A stretch of DNA of 64,000 nt from NCBI GenBank assembly GCA_021299715.1, contig JAJTEL010000001.1, positions 3,397 through 67,396 on the forward strand. The letters run 5' to 3'. This DNA comes from Ilumatobacteraceae bacterium. Its GTDB lineage: Bacteria; Actinomycetota; Acidimicrobiia; Acidimicrobiales; Ilumatobacteraceae. Numbering within the stretch: position 1 is the stretch's first letter; each line of letters begins with the position of its first letter. Under the pieces are notes generated by a model, which saw only the letters and a program-made list of their open reading frames with translations, ran no database searches and had not been told where the DNA came from. Both the position numbers and the translations under genes were made by a program. Of the stretch, positions 35,125 through 47,033 are shown in pieces.

Positions 35125-36380
35125 TGCCGTTCCCTTCCGACACAAATCCCGATACTGAGGTATTTGCGCTTCTAGAAGAAGAGCGAATTCGCCAAACAAC
35201 CGGGCTGCAACTGATTGCCAGTGAAAACTTCACGTCGCCTGCAGTCATGAAGGCAACGGGTTCAATTCTGACCAACAAGTACAGCGAGGGGTACCCCGGA
35301 AAGCGCTACTACGGTGGCAACGTCAATGTTGACGTCATTGAAGCACTTGCAATTTCGCGAGTGAAGGAATTGTTCGGAGCAGAGCATGCAAACGTGCAAC
35401 CACACTCTGGTGCAAGCGCAAACATGTCGGTGTACTTGGGGTTATTGAATCCAGGCGACACCATCCTTGGTCTCAGCCTTGACCACGGCGGTCACCTCAC
35501 ACATGGTTCGCCAGTGAACGCAAGTGGCATTTTGTACGACTTCAAGTCCTATGGCGTCACTCCAGGTGACGAACGAATTGATTTTGACAATGTTCGTGAA
35601 TTGGCGTTGAAGCACCGTCCAAAGATGATCGTTGCTGGTACCACTAGTTACCCACGTCGACTCGATCCAGAACCGTTCAAAGCGATTGCCGACGAAGTGG
35701 GCGCCTTGCTCATGTTTGACATTGCTCACCTCGCTGGTCTTGTTGCTGGTGGTGCGCATCCAAACCCTGTGCCATATGCAGATGTCGTCACGTTCACCAC
35801 ACACAAAACTTTGCGTGGTCCACGTGGCGGTTGCATTTTGTCGAAGGCAGAACACGCACAAGCAATTGACAAAGCAGTGTTTCCTGGAAGCCAAGGCGGA
35901 CCGCTTGAACATGTAGTGGCAGCGAAGGCGGTCGCATTCCGTGAAGCATTGGACCCGTCGTTCAAGGCCTACGCCCAACAAATTGTGAAGAACGCAGCTG
36001 CACTTGCAGGCGCACTAGCAAATGAAGGTTTCCGCCTTGTGAGTGGCGGCACCGACAATCACCTCATGGTTGTCGATCTTCGTCCGTTCGACGCAGAGTG
36101 CACAGGCAAAGTGGCACAACTTGTTTTGGATGAAGCGGGAATTACTCTGAACAAGAACACTGTTCCTGATGATCCGCGCAGTCCATTCGTGACGTCGGGT
36201 GTTCGCATTGGAACCCCCAGCGTGACAACACAGGGCATGAAAGAAGCAGAGATGCCTGTGATTGCATCGCTCATCGCTGAAGCTCTCCGTCACCGCGACA
36301 ATCCATCTGCAGTGGCAGCAGTTCGAGCAAAGGTTGCAGACCTGTGCTCACGATTCCCTGTGTATCCCGAGCCTTTCTAG
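35124..36380 (+). CDS. glyA: Serine hydroxymethyltransferase
   Basis: PLP enzyme making glycine and methylene-tetrahydrofolate from serine. 418 residues with [28 protein letters not shown], the PLP lysine in [15 protein letters not shown] and [15 protein letters not shown]. Full length. It is coupled to rpiB (one-base overlap) and followed 39 bp later by the WecA/TagO-type transferase, the usual actinobacterial neighbour. Confidence 0.97.
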   Translation: MPFPSDTNPDTEVFALLEEERIRQTTGLQLIASENFTSPAVMKATGSILTNKYSEGYPGKRYYGGNVNVDVIEALAISRVKELFGAEHANVQPHSGASANMSVYLGLLNPGDTILGLSLDHGGHLTHGSPVNASGILYDFKSYGVTPGDERIDFDNVRELALKHRPKMIVAGTTSYPRRLDPEPFKAIADEVGALLMFDIAHLAGLVAGGAHPNPVPYADVVTFTTHKTLRGPRGGCILSKAEHAQAIDKAVFPGSQGGPLEHVVAAKAVAFREALDPSFKAYAQQIVKNAAALAGALANEGFRLVSGGTDNHLMVVDLRPFDAECTGKVAQLVLDEAGITLNKNTVPDDPRSPFVTSGVRIGTPSVTTQGMKEAEMPVIASLIAEALRHRDNPSAVAAVRAKVADLCSRFPVYPEPF

Positions 36381-36419
36381 GTCCGGCAGGCACTCTTCAA
36401 CTCTCCTAGGCTCTCCACC

Positions 36420-37559
36420 ATGGGGGACACCGCCGGATATCTCATCATTGGCGCTTGCGCCATGTTGGTGACGTTCATCACCACGCCCCTTGTTCGCGCA
36501 TTTGCTCGCGCAAAAAACTGGGTTGCCATTCCTGGCGAGCGCAAAGTGCATACGGTGCCCACGCCCGATGTTGGTGGCATTGCAATGTTTGCCGGAGTGG
36601 TGGTGGCGTTTGCGCTTGCGTGGCGAATGGACCGCTTCAGTGGATTATTCGAAGGCAACAGCGAGTCGGTCGGTGTGCTTCTTGGTGCCGCGCTCATTCT
36701 GGTTGTTGGCGTTGTTGACGATGTGCGCGAAATCTCAGCGCCAGCTCGTGTAGTTGCCACCATTGCCACGGGAATGATTCTGGTGTGGTTTGGCGTCACC
36801 ATGTTCTATTTCCGTATTCCATTTCTTGGGGTACTTCAACTATCAAATGACTGGGTCCCTATTGTCACGGTGGTGTGGTTGTTGGCCATGACTCAGGCGG
36901 TGAACCTCATTGATGGTCTCGATGGATTAGCTGCAGGAATTGTCGCCATCGGTTCAATTGCGTTCTTCATTTACTCACGACATTTGTCTGGACTTGGGTT
37001 GTTGTCGGAACCCAACATCGGACCGCTCGTCGCCATCATCACCGTCGGTGTGTGTATCGGATTTCTTCCATTCAATTTCAACGGCGCGAGCATCTTCATG
37101 GGTGATGGCGGAGCGTATTTGTTGGGGTTCCTCGTGGCTGTGTCAACAAGCGTGGTGGGTGGCCGTGCAGACCCAACGACGCAAGCATTCAGCGGTCAGA
37201 CATATTTCTTTTTGGCACCCATCGCAATTCCGCTCATCATTCTGGGCGTACCTGTGTTTGACGTGTTGTTTGCAATTGTGCGTCGTGTTAGTAAACGTCA
37301 GGGCTTTGCTACTGCAGACAAAGGACACTTGCATCATCGACTTATAAATCTTGGTCACGGTCCGCGTCGTGCCGTAGCGATTCTGTGGTTATGGACAGCG
37401 TTGTTGTCGGCATTTGTTTTGTATCCGGCGTTTAATCGCACCACAACGAATTACGCACCATTTGGCTTACTTGGACTCGTGTTGTTCTTGTACACAGTTT
37501 TACATCCCGATCTTGAACGAAAAAGAGAGGACGAAAGTACGCGTCATTCAGCTGAGTAG
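36420..37559 (+). CDS. Undecaprenyl-phosphate sugar-1-phosphate transferase (WecA/TagO/MraY family)
   Basis: Polytopic membrane enzyme (379 residues, about 11 segments) that links a GlcNAc-1-phosphate-type sugar to the C50 lipid carrier for cell-envelope polymers. Signatures: HTVPTPDVGGIAMFAG, VGVVDDVREISAPAR (the DD magnesium site), AVNLIDGLDGLAAG (NLIDG..DG) and MGDGGAYLLGF, then the HLHHRLINLG His-rich loop of WecA-type rather than MraY. Sits between glyA and the atp operon as in most actinobacteria. Confidence 0.92.
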   Translation: MGDTAGYLIIGACAMLVTFITTPLVRAFARAKNWVAIPGERKVHTVPTPDVGGIAMFAGVVVAFALAWRMDRFSGLFEGNSESVGVLLGAALILVVGVVDDVREISAPARVVATIATGMILVWFGVTMFYFRIPFLGVLQLSNDWVPIVTVVWLLAMTQAVNLIDGLDGLAAGIVAIGSIAFFIYSRHLSGLGLLSEPNIGPLVAIITVGVCIGFLPFNFNGASIFMGDGGAYLLGFLVAVSTSVVGGRADPTTQAFSGQTYFFLAPIAIPLIILGVPVFDVLFAIVRRVSKRQGFATADKGHLHHRLINLGHGPRRAVAILWLWTALLSAFVLYPAFNRTTTNYAPFGLLGLVLFLYTVLHPDLERKREDESTRHSAE

Positions 37560-37597
37560 GTACTTTCGTTCATCACAATGGTCGTTATGTTCACTGC

Positions 37598-38662
37598 ATG
37601 GCCAACAATGAACAATCGCGAGAGGCTTTCGCGGAGATAACAACAGAGCAACTTGCATCTGTCCTCTACGGCCTCGGCGATCACATTGGCGTTCATCGGC
37701 CAGTTCTTGATGAGTTTGGAACCGTGGTTGACGGTGAACTCGTATGGTGGAATCAGGCGTATCAAGACATTCGTCGATATGACGTTCATGCGGGACAACT
37801 CATTAGTCAGACCTACGTTGACCCCGCTATTGCGGTTGCACACCTTTCTGCGGCGTGGCAAGCAGGAAAATCTCTTCAGATCTTTGAGATCACCCCTCGT
37901 TTATTGGGACATTTTCGTTATGAAGGCAATGAAGAGGGGACGTGGATTCATTGGCAGCGAGTAGGGAATTTGGTTATTGAAGTCAGTTCTGAGGTCTCAG
38001 AGGTACTCGCTCTGCGAAAAATGATTGGCGACCAGAAGTCACTTTTAGCTATCGCATCGCGTAAACGAGCCATGGCCGTGGAAAGAGAACGCATCGCTCG
38101 GAATCTCCACGACACAGTCATTCAGAATTTGTATGCCACGTCTTTGTCGCTGTCTATTGCGGGCCGACGTGCACATCGTGAAGTGGGGCGCGCGATCAAC
38201 GTGGCCATTGACTCATTAGCCGATGTTATTTCTGAAATACGCCGCGAGATTTTGGATGTTGAAATGCGGCGCGCATCTCCGTTACGACTTCAACTTGAAG
38301 ATGCGCTTATTCCCATCCTGCTTCCGTCAGATGCACAACTTGATTTACGAATAGATGCACCGGATCTGAATGATGAAGTCGCACGTCACGTGAGAGCAGT
38401 TTGTGTTGAGGGAACATCAAATGCAGTACGACACGGTGGCGCAAGTCTGGTGTCCATCGGAATTGTCATGAAAGACAAGACGCTCACCGTTCTCATCTCG
38501 GACGACGGATCAGGAATTTCCGAAGAATCTAGAACACAAAACGGTCTCCACAACATGCGCGAACGCGCCGAATCATTAGGAGGAAATATGGAGATTACGT
38601 CAGGAAAGCATCAAGGAACCACCATTGAGTGGTCCATACCGTGCACGGGGTGGTGCGCATGA
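37598..38662 (+). CDS. Sensor histidine kinase, NarL-type (HisKA_3) with PAS-like sensor
   Basis: 354 residues with no membrane segment, so a cytosolic sensor. Residues about 20-140 look like a PAS domain (YGLGDHIGVHRPVLDEFGTV; ELVWWNQAYQDIRRYDVHAG). The phospho-acceptor region is ERERIARNLHDTVIQNLYA with the His after LH, and the ATPase has EGTSNAVRHGG, ISDDGSGI and GLHNMRERAESLGG. It overlaps the response-regulator gene by 4 bp (ATGA), so the two form one two-component pair. Trigger unknown; its position upstream of the ATP synthase operon may be chance or may point to energy state. Confidence 0.9.
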   Translation: MANNEQSREAFAEITTEQLASVLYGLGDHIGVHRPVLDEFGTVVDGELVWWNQAYQDIRRYDVHAGQLISQTYVDPAIAVAHLSAAWQAGKSLQIFEITPRLLGHFRYEGNEEGTWIHWQRVGNLVIEVSSEVSEVLALRKMIGDQKSLLAIASRKRAMAVERERIARNLHDTVIQNLYATSLSLSIAGRRAHREVGRAINVAIDSLADVISEIRREILDVEMRRASPLRLQLEDALIPILLPSDAQLDLRIDAPDLNDEVARHVRAVCVEGTSNAVRHGGASLVSIGIVMKDKTLTVLISDDGSGISEESRTQNGLHNMRERAESLGGNMEITSGKHQGTTIEWSIPCTGWCA

Positions 38663-39297
38663 TTCGCGTTGCAATTTGTGACGATCACGTCATGGTGCGA
38701 GAAGCACTTGCATCAGTTATCGAACACGAAGATGGCGTCCATATTGTTGGTATCGCCGATTCGCTTGCATCTACGAATGCACTCATTGAAACTGAAGTGC
38801 CAGAGGTTCTAGTGATGGACGTTCGCTTGGACGGTGAATCCGGATTGGATGTTGCACGATCAGTCGTTGCGAATTATCCAGATGTAAAGATTGTCATGCT
38901 GACATCGTTTAACTCTGATGAAGCTTTGGTCTCGGCCTACGAGCTTGGCGCTAGCGCATTTGTCTTGAAGTCCGGTAGCTCCGATGCATTGGTACAAACC
39001 ATTCGCGATGTTGCATCGGGAATGCGGCTGATTAATCCAGCCGAAGTGCGGGTTGCATCGGAGACACTTGAGAAGCGTGGAATGGGAATTCTTCGCAAGC
39101 TCGATGCAAACGATCGACACATTGCTCGACTTATTGCATTGGGATATTCCGACAAGCAAATTGCCGAGACGGTGTACCTCGGTTTGCAGACGGTTCGTAA
39201 TCGCGTCTCACGAATGTTGTCGCGCTTTAACAAGGACAATCGGACTCAACTGGCTTTGTTCTTTTCGGAATACCAATCGGAACTGGCAGAAATGTAA
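38659..39297 (+). CDS. Response regulator, NarL/FixJ family
   Basis: 212 residues: receiver domain with acidic pocket ICDDHVMVRE, phosphorylated Asp in LVMDVRLDG, Thr in VMLTSF and Lys in FVLKSGSS, then a LuxR-type HTH at about 148-205 (IARLIALGYSDKQIAETVY; LQTVRNRVSRMLSRF). ATG 38659 overlaps the kinase stop codon. A strong hairpin follows 6 bp after the stop, so the pair seems to be transcribed apart from the atp operon. Confidence 0.92.
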   Translation: MIRVAICDDHVMVREALASVIEHEDGVHIVGIADSLASTNALIETEVPEVLVMDVRLDGESGLDVARSVVANYPDVKIVMLTSFNSDEALVSAYELGASAFVLKSGSSDALVQTIRDVASGMRLINPAEVRVASETLEKRGMGILRKLDANDRHIARLIALGYSDKQIAETVYLGLQTVRNRVSRMLSRFNKDNRTQLALFFSEYQSELAEM

Positions 39298-39302
39298 GAA
39301 GA

Positions 39303-39327
39303 GGCGGGGAGTGACGAGCTCCCCGCC
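39303..39327 (+). terminator. Hairpin after the two-component pair
   Basis: GGCGGGGAG pairs perfectly with CTCCCCGCC across a 7-nt loop, starting 6 bp after the response-regulator stop. No T run follows, so it may be a Rho-assisted or mRNA-stabilising hairpin rather than a classic intrinsic terminator. Confidence 0.55.
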
Positions 39328-39363
39328 ACGGGGGCCACAGGGATGTCGTGTGACATTGTTGGT

Positions 39364-39393
39364 TTGACCCTGCACTCGTGCCCTGTCTAGATT
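39364..39393 (+). promoter_or_regulatory. Candidate promoter of the ATP synthase operon (TTGACC-18-TAGATT)
   Basis: TTGACC at 39364-39369 and TAGATT at 39388-39393 are 18 bp apart, close to the sigma-70-type consensus. Transcription would start near 39400, about 50 nt before the first GTG of the operon. Two palindromes cover the region just downstream of the -10. Confidence 0.55.
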
Positions 39394-39428
39394 GTGGATA
39401 TATTCACAAAGTCCTGGTACGTACCAGG
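39393..39428. promoter_or_regulatory. Two palindromic operator-like sites at the atp promoter
   Basis: TGTGGATATATTCACA (39393-39408) is palindromic at 14 of 16 positions, and CCTGGTACGTACCAGG (39413-39428) is a perfect 16-bp palindrome. They directly follow the -10 hexamer and thus cover the predicted start of transcription, the position of repressor operators. Their binding proteins are unknown. Confidence 0.5.
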
Positions 39429-39448
39429 CTGCGAGAAGGTATTCCCCC

Positions 39449-39709
39449 GTGAAATTCATTCCGAAGCCAAAGCCTGCTGCGCTTGATTCTGGTGTGTCTC
39501 AGGGCGCGGAACTTGCTGTCAGCATTGCGGTTTTCTTCTTAATTGGATTCGCTCTTGATGCCTGGTTAAACACCACTCCGGCATTCATGATCGGTCTCAC
39601 CGTTTTTTCCGTCGTTGGCCAATTCATCAAGATGTACTACTCATACTCAAGTGCCATGCGTCACCTCGAAGAAGAACGGTCGTCTTTGGTTCGCGGAGAC
39701 CGACCATGA
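39449..39709 (+). CDS. AtpZ/AtpI-type small membrane protein
   Basis: First gene of the ATP synthase operon; 86 residues with two membrane helices (GAELAVSIAVFFLIGFALDA and AFMIGLTVFSVVGQFIKMYY), the layout of AtpZ, which helps assembly or magnesium supply of the Fo ring. The GTG at 39449 lies close behind the operator-like palindromes. Its stop overlaps the start of the next gene by 4 bp (ATGA). Confidence 0.7.
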   Translation: MKFIPKPKPAALDSGVSQGAELAVSIAVFFLIGFALDAWLNTTPAFMIGLTVFSVVGQFIKMYYSYSSAMRHLEEERSSLVRGDRP

Positions 39710-40182
39710 ATGGCACTCCGTCGCCACTTGCGATGGCTGCTGAGGGTCTTGCTCCAGAGGTCTCGGTATCGCGAGACATCATCAAAAAAGGTCTCTGGGT
39801 TGCTCCCATTGTGATGGGTCTTGGAGCCATCATCTGGGGTGCCAACGGGGCATGGTCGGCAGGTCTCGGACTCGCCATAGTCCTTATAAACTTTGGGCTT
39901 GCGGCCTCTCTTATTGCCTGGTCCGCCCCCATCTCACTCGCTCTCATGATGGGGGTCAGCTTGTTCGGCTACCTCATCAGACTTGGTCTCATCGCGCTCG
40001 GAGTTTTCCTGGTTCGCGATGTGTCATGGGTATCCCTTCCCGCTTTGGGGATCACCATTATCGTCTCCCACCTCGGCCTGCTGTTCTGGGAGATGAAGTT
40101 CATCGCCGCATCGCTTGCATTTCCGGGATTGCGTCCCAATGCGCAAGAATGGAAGCCGTCCGGCCCCGCTGAGAAACCCTGA
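39706..40182 (+). CDS. atpI: ATP synthase protein I (AtpI-like)
   Basis: 158 residues with four membrane helices (GLWVAPIVMGLGAIIWGANG; GLAIVLINFGLAASLIAW; LALMMGVSLFGYLIRLGLIA; LGITIIVSHLGLLFWEMKFI). AtpI-type proteins assist formation of the c-ring and precede atpB. The N-terminal 25 residues are soluble. It is coupled to the gene before it and ends 11 bp before atpB. The assignment rests on topology and place, as the family is poorly conserved. Confidence 0.7.
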   Translation: MNGTPSPLAMAAEGLAPEVSVSRDIIKKGLWVAPIVMGLGAIIWGANGAWSAGLGLAIVLINFGLAASLIAWSAPISLALMMGVSLFGYLIRLGLIALGVFLVRDVSWVSLPALGITIIVSHLGLLFWEMKFIAASLAFPGLRPNAQEWKPSGPAEKP

Positions 40183-40193
40183 AGGACTAGAAC

Positions 40194-40952
40194 GTGATTG
40201 CCCTCGATTTCCCAGAAATCAACTCAATACTCCGATGGAAGGACATCTTCCCTGGGTTTAACAAGATTGCGTTGATTGCTGTTCTTGCTGTTGTGATCAG
40301 CACTCTTATTTTCTTGCTCGCTGTTCGCCAAGATCACAAAGAAGCTCCGCGCGGCATTCGCAACTTTGCAGAGACAATTGTCGAGTTCATTGAGAACGGT
40401 GTTGTCATGCAGACAATGGGCAAAGACGGACTTGCATGGACTCCGTTCTTGTTGACCATGTTCATGTTCATTTATTTGTGCAACGTTCCAGGAATTATTC
40501 CGTTCTTCCAAATGCCTGCAACTGCGCGTATGGCAGTTCCGTTGTTCCTTGCACTCATGGTGTGGGTCATTTACAACGTCACCGGAATTAAGCACCAAGG
40601 TGTTGGCGGTTATTTCAAGAGCACTTTGTTCCCACCAGGTGTACCCAAGGCCCTGTACATCTTGGTGACACCAATCGAGTTCATCTCAGCAATCATTGTG
40701 CGTCCGTTCTCGCTGGCTGTTCGTCTTTTCGCGAACATGATGGCCGGTCACATTCTTCTCGTGACGTTCGCGCTTCTTTCCGAAGCGTTGTTCCAAGCGA
40801 AAGACAAAGTGCTGATTCCAGTCGGAATCTTGCCTTTCTTCATGCTCATCTTCCTCACATCATTTGAGGTGTTGGTGGCATTCCTGCAGGCATACATCTT
40901 CGCGATGCTCACCGCTGTTTACATCGGTGGCGCAACGCATCCAGAGCACTAA
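40194..40952 (+). CDS. atpB: ATP synthase Fo subunit a
   Basis: Membrane stator subunit that forms the two proton half-channels. 252 residues with the essential Arg in PFSLAVRLFANMMAGH and the conserved ISAIIVRPFSLAVR stretch. GTG start. The gap to atpE contains the sequence TAGGAGAAAATAAAA, a strong ribosome site for the abundant c subunit. Confidence 0.96.
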   Translation: MIALDFPEINSILRWKDIFPGFNKIALIAVLAVVISTLIFLLAVRQDHKEAPRGIRNFAETIVEFIENGVVMQTMGKDGLAWTPFLLTMFMFIYLCNVPGIIPFFQMPATARMAVPLFLALMVWVIYNVTGIKHQGVGGYFKSTLFPPGVPKALYILVTPIEFISAIIVRPFSLAVRLFANMMAGHILLVTFALLSEALFQAKDKVLIPVGILPFFMLIFLTSFEVLVAFLQAYIFAMLTAVYIGGATHPEH

Positions 40953-40985
40953 ATCAACACGGTCTCCCAACCAACTACTCACTAG

Positions 40986-41270
<285 letters not shown>

Positions 41271-41301
41271 TTCGCGAACTGAGTCCACGTTCACAATCGA
41301 C

Positions 41302-41317
41302 CTCCGTCTTTACGGAG
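41302..41317 (+). promoter_or_regulatory. Intercistronic hairpin between atpE and atpF
   Basis: CTCCGT-CTTT-ACGGAG is a perfect 6-bp stem with a tetraloop, 31 nt after the atpE stop and just before the atpF ribosome site. It could stabilise the atpE part of the mRNA or damp translation of the b subunit, helping the unequal subunit ratio. Confidence 0.45.
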
Positions 41318-41330
41318 TCCAGGAGCTGAA

Positions 41331-41981
41331 ATGCCGACTGCGATAGTCACTCAATCGAATGGACATGTTGTTCAGATTCGACTGGTGCCTTCCGAATCAA
41401 CGGAAGACACTGTTGTCGAATCTGCCGAAGAAGGCACCCCGATGGCAGCTGCATCATCAGGTGAAGCAACTACCGAGGTGAAGACAGCACCAAACCCCAT
41501 TGCGCCGGAAACAAAAGAATTGGCTTGGGCCGCAGGATCTTTCTTGGTCCTGTTCGTCATCTTGCGCTACTTCTTGTTCCCGAAGCTGAAGAAGGGAATG
41601 GATGCTCGTTATGCCGACATTCGCAGCGATATTGAAGGTGCCGACCAGGTGAAACTGTCTGCACAATCAGATGTTGCTGAATACGAAAAGGCACTCGCGG
41701 CAGCTCGTGCAGAAGCATCTGCACGAATTGACGCAGCACGTCAAACTGTCGACAACGAGCGCACCGCACAATTGGCGCAAGTCAATGCGCGAATCGCAGC
41801 CGCTCGTGCCGAAGCAGATCAGCAAACATCAGCAGCTCGTGCAGCGGCGCAGGGTGAAGTTGCCGCAGCAGTTGCTCAGGTTGCTTCCAAGGCAGCAGAG
41901 CTGGCGTCTGGTCGCACTCCCGATGCTGCAACAGTTCAAGCAGCAGTTGCCGCAGCAATGCAAAGCGCAGGTTCACGATGA
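41331..41981 (+). CDS. atpF: ATP synthase Fo subunit b (first of two), with long N-terminal extension
   Basis: Peripheral stalk subunit. 216 residues: about 65 soluble residues come first (MPTAIVTQSNGHVVQIRLVP ...), then the membrane helix ELAWAAGSFLVLFVILRYFL and a long Ala/Glu/Arg-rich coiled coil. Usual b subunits begin with the membrane helix. The ATG at 41331 has AGGAGCTGAA upstream, so the extension seems real; an in-frame ATG at 41442 would still leave 29 residues. It overlaps the second b gene by 4 bp (ATGA). Confidence 0.88.
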   Translation: MPTAIVTQSNGHVVQIRLVPSESTEDTVVESAEEGTPMAAASSGEATTEVKTAPNPIAPETKELAWAAGSFLVLFVILRYFLFPKLKKGMDARYADIRSDIEGADQVKLSAQSDVAEYEKALAAARAEASARIDAARQTVDNERTAQLAQVNARIAAARAEADQQTSAARAAAQGEVAAAVAQVASKAAELASGRTPDAATVQAAVAAAMQSAGSR

Positions 41982-42529
41982 GCTTCATTACCTCTCTTGT
42001 AGCGGCCGCTGAGGGCGAGCTCACCTACGAGACCCACCACTGGTTACTTCCAGAGACGGCAGAAATCATTTATGGCGGGCTTGCTTCGGTTCTCGTTATT
42101 GGTGCACTCGTAAAGTTCGCTGGTCCAATGGTGAAGAAATCGTTGGCCGATCGAACCGCACGCATCCAAGCCGACATTGACAATGCAAAGTCCACTCGCG
42201 AAACAGCAGAAGTCGAAGCCAGTCGCATTCGTACAGCACTCGGCGACATCACATCTGAGCGCGCTCGCATTCTTGCCGAAGCCGATGCGCAAGCCGCAGC
42301 AGTTATTTCCGACGGTCGTGCACGAATCTCTGCGGAGATGGCTGATATCGAAGCGAAGGCAATGGCAGATATTGCTAATGCTGCTGGTCGTGTTCGCGAA
42401 GAATTGGAATCAGACATTAAGCGCTTGTCGCGAGTTGCCGTAGAGCAAGTCGTTGCAAACGCCGTTAACGATTCAGTTCGTCAAGACCTCATTGAAAACT
42501 TCATTAGCAATGTGGGGGCTGCACGATGA
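41978..42529 (+). CDS. atpF: ATP synthase Fo subunit b' (second b-type subunit)
   Basis: Second stalk subunit, 183 residues: membrane helix AEIIYGGLASVLVIGALVKF, then KSLADRTARIQADIDNAKST and a long coiled coil, ending with the delta-contacting ENFISNVGAAR. Two different b genes imply a heterodimeric stalk, as in cyanobacteria and alphaproteobacteria. In mycobacteria the second one is fused to delta; here it is not. Overlaps atpH by 4 bp (ATGA). Confidence 0.92.
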   Translation: MSFITSLVAAAEGELTYETHHWLLPETAEIIYGGLASVLVIGALVKFAGPMVKKSLADRTARIQADIDNAKSTRETAEVEASRIRTALGDITSERARILAEADAQAAAVISDGRARISAEMADIEAKAMADIANAAGRVREELESDIKRLSRVAVEQVVANAVNDSVRQDLIENFISNVGAAR

Positions 42530-43053
42530 GCACAACAACAGTTGACGCATTTGTTGAATCAATTTTTTCTCTCGCCGAAGCCGAGGGCGTACTTGCGCAG
42601 GTTGAATCAGAATTCTCCAGCGTCGTGCGTGCCATCGACACAAGCGACGACCTTCGCAGCAAGTTGAATGACGAACTTCTTCCTAGTGATGTTCGTCAGC
42701 AAATTGTTGAAAAGTTGCTGGAAGGTAAGGCTCATCGTCTCACCACTCAACTCGTGGCACTTGTTATTGGCGCCGGACATGCACGTAGCTTGCGCACTAT
42801 CGCAGAGCGTGTCAGCAGCAAAGTTGCTCACGGTTCAAATCGCGAAGTCGCAGAAGTGCGCAGCGCAGTTGCTCTTTCTGAAGATCAACAACGCCGTTTG
42901 GCAGAAGCTTTGAAGAAGGCAACTGGTTCCGAAGTGAACTTGAAAGTCATTGTTGACCCGTCCGTTGTTGGTGGTTTGGTTGCCACCGTCGGCGACAAAG
43001 TCATCGATGGTTCCGTCCGCAACCGACTCGACCAGCTGAAGAGCCGGTTGTAA
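42526..43053 (+). CDS. atpH: ATP synthase F1 subunit delta
   Basis: 175 residues connecting the b stalk to the top of F1. Helical N-terminal domain (AFVESIFSLAEAEGVLAQVE) and the C-terminal signature VDPSVVGGLVATVGDKVIDGSV. Free-standing, in contrast to the b-delta fusion of mycobacteria. Coupled to the second b gene. Confidence 0.95.
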   Translation: MSTTTVDAFVESIFSLAEAEGVLAQVESEFSSVVRAIDTSDDLRSKLNDELLPSDVRQQIVEKLLEGKAHRLTTQLVALVIGAGHARSLRTIAERVSSKVAHGSNREVAEVRSAVALSEDQQRRLAEALKKATGSEVNLKVIVDPSVVGGLVATVGDKVIDGSVRNRLDQLKSRL

Positions 43054-43077
43054 AGAATTTCGCGAAAGAAGGAAGAC

Positions 43078-44679
43078 ATGGCAGACATCACACTTTCCGC
43101 CAGTGACATCGCATCGGCGATATCGGGTGGCCTCTCGGGCTACTCGCAGTCACTCGAAGCACGCACCGTTGGTCGCGTTGCAGAAGTAGGCGACGGTATT
43201 GCACGCGTGTCGGGTTTGCCCGACTGTGCAGTAAACGAATTGCTCGAATTTGAAGACGGCACCGTAGGTATTGCACTGAACCTGGACGAAGCACAAATTG
43301 GTGCCGTAGTTCTCGGTGACGCTGACGCAATTGAAGAAGGTCAGCCTGTGAAGGCAACCGGCCGAATCTTGTCGGTTCCAGTTGGCGATGCATTGCTTGG
43401 TCGCGTTGTGAACGCCCTGGGTGAGCCCATCGACGGCAAGGGTGACATCGTTGGCGGTATCGATCGCCGCGTGGAAATTCAGGCGCCAGGCATCATGGGT
43501 CGTAAGCCAGTGCACGAGCCACTGCAAACAGGAATCAAGTCAATTGACGCAATGACTCCAATTGGTCGTGGACAGCGCGAACTCATCATTGGTGACCGTA
43601 AGACCGGTAAGACCACTGTTGCTATCGACACCATCATCAACCAGCGTGGTCTTGGTGTGAAGTGCATTTACGTTGCTATTGGTCAGAAGGGATCAACAGT
43701 TGCACAAACTGTAGAAACCCTCCGCCAGTACGGCGCTCTTGAGTACACCGTTGTGGTGGCAGCTCCTGCATCAGAGCCCGCACCGTTCAAATACCTCGCT
43801 CCATATTCAGGTTGCGCAATTGGTCAGCACTGGATGGAAAACGGTGAGCATGCGCTCATCGTGTACGACGACTTGTCAAAGCAAGCCGAGGCATACCGCC
43901 AGATGTCGTTGTTGCTTCGTCGCCCACCAGGCCGTGAGGCATATCCCGGTGACGTGTTCTATTTGCACAGCCGTCTTCTTGAACGTGCTGCGAAGTTGTC
44001 CGATGAAAATGGTGCAGGTTCACTCACTGCGTTGCCAGTTATCGAAACAAAAGCAGGCGACGTATCGGCATACATTCCAACGAACGTCATCTCCATCACC
44101 GACGGCCAGGTGTACCTCCAGGACAACCTTTTCAAGTCGGGTGTGCGTCCTGCGGTCGACGTAGGTGTTTCGGTGTCCCGCGTAGGTGGTGCTGCACAGA
44201 CCAAGGCAATGAAGAGCGTTTCAGGAACTTTGAAGCTTGACCTTGCACAGTTCCGTGAACTTGAAGCATTCGCCACGTTCGGTTCTGAACTTGACGCCGT
44301 GTCGAAGGCACAGCTTGAGCGCGGCTACCGCTTGGTGGAACTGTTGAAGCAAGGTTTGAACTCGCCAATGCCAGTGGAAGAGCAAGTTGTTTCCATCTTT
44401 GCGGGAACAAAGGGCTACCTCGACGACATTCCAGTCGCAGACGTTCGTCGCTTTGAATCCGAATTGTTGGAGTACACCCGCGCACGCCACGGTGCAATGC
44501 TCGCCGAGCTTCGCACTAATGGCAAGGCCGATGTTCCGTCAGATCTTGGTGACATTGTCACCACGTTTAAGGCACAGTTCAAGGTCACTGGCCCCAAGGC
44601 CGGTTCCGTAGATCCCACTGCAACCAGTGCAGATGCACTTGGTGACGCAGCAAGTGACAAGACCCTCGCGACGGAGTAA
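43078..44679 (+). CDS. atpA: ATP synthase F1 subunit alpha
   Basis: Non-catalytic nucleotide-binding subunit, 533 residues. Walker [28 protein letters not shown], and the alpha signature [17 protein letters not shown]. The C-terminal tail (about 25 residues after the last helix, ending in Asp/Ser/Ala-rich sequence) is longer than in E. coli, as in other actinobacteria where an alpha extension limits ATP hydrolysis. Confidence 0.97.
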   Translation: MADITLSASDIASAISGGLSGYSQSLEARTVGRVAEVGDGIARVSGLPDCAVNELLEFEDGTVGIALNLDEAQIGAVVLGDADAIEEGQPVKATGRILSVPVGDALLGRVVNALGEPIDGKGDIVGGIDRRVEIQAPGIMGRKPVHEPLQTGIKSIDAMTPIGRGQRELIIGDRKTGKTTVAIDTIINQRGLGVKCIYVAIGQKGSTVAQTVETLRQYGALEYTVVVAAPASEPAPFKYLAPYSGCAIGQHWMENGEHALIVYDDLSKQAEAYRQMSLLLRRPPGREAYPGDVFYLHSRLLERAAKLSDENGAGSLTALPVIETKAGDVSAYIPTNVISITDGQVYLQDNLFKSGVRPAVDVGVSVSRVGGAAQTKAMKSVSGTLKLDLAQFRELEAFATFGSELDAVSKAQLERGYRLVELLKQGLNSPMPVEEQVVSIFAGTKGYLDDIPVADVRRFESELLEYTRARHGAMLAELRTNGKADVPSDLGDIVTTFKAQFKVTGPKAGSVDPTATSADALGDAASDKTLATE

Positions 44680-44683
44680 TTAA

Positions 44684-47032
<2,349 letters not shown>

Positions 47033-47033
<1 letters not shown>

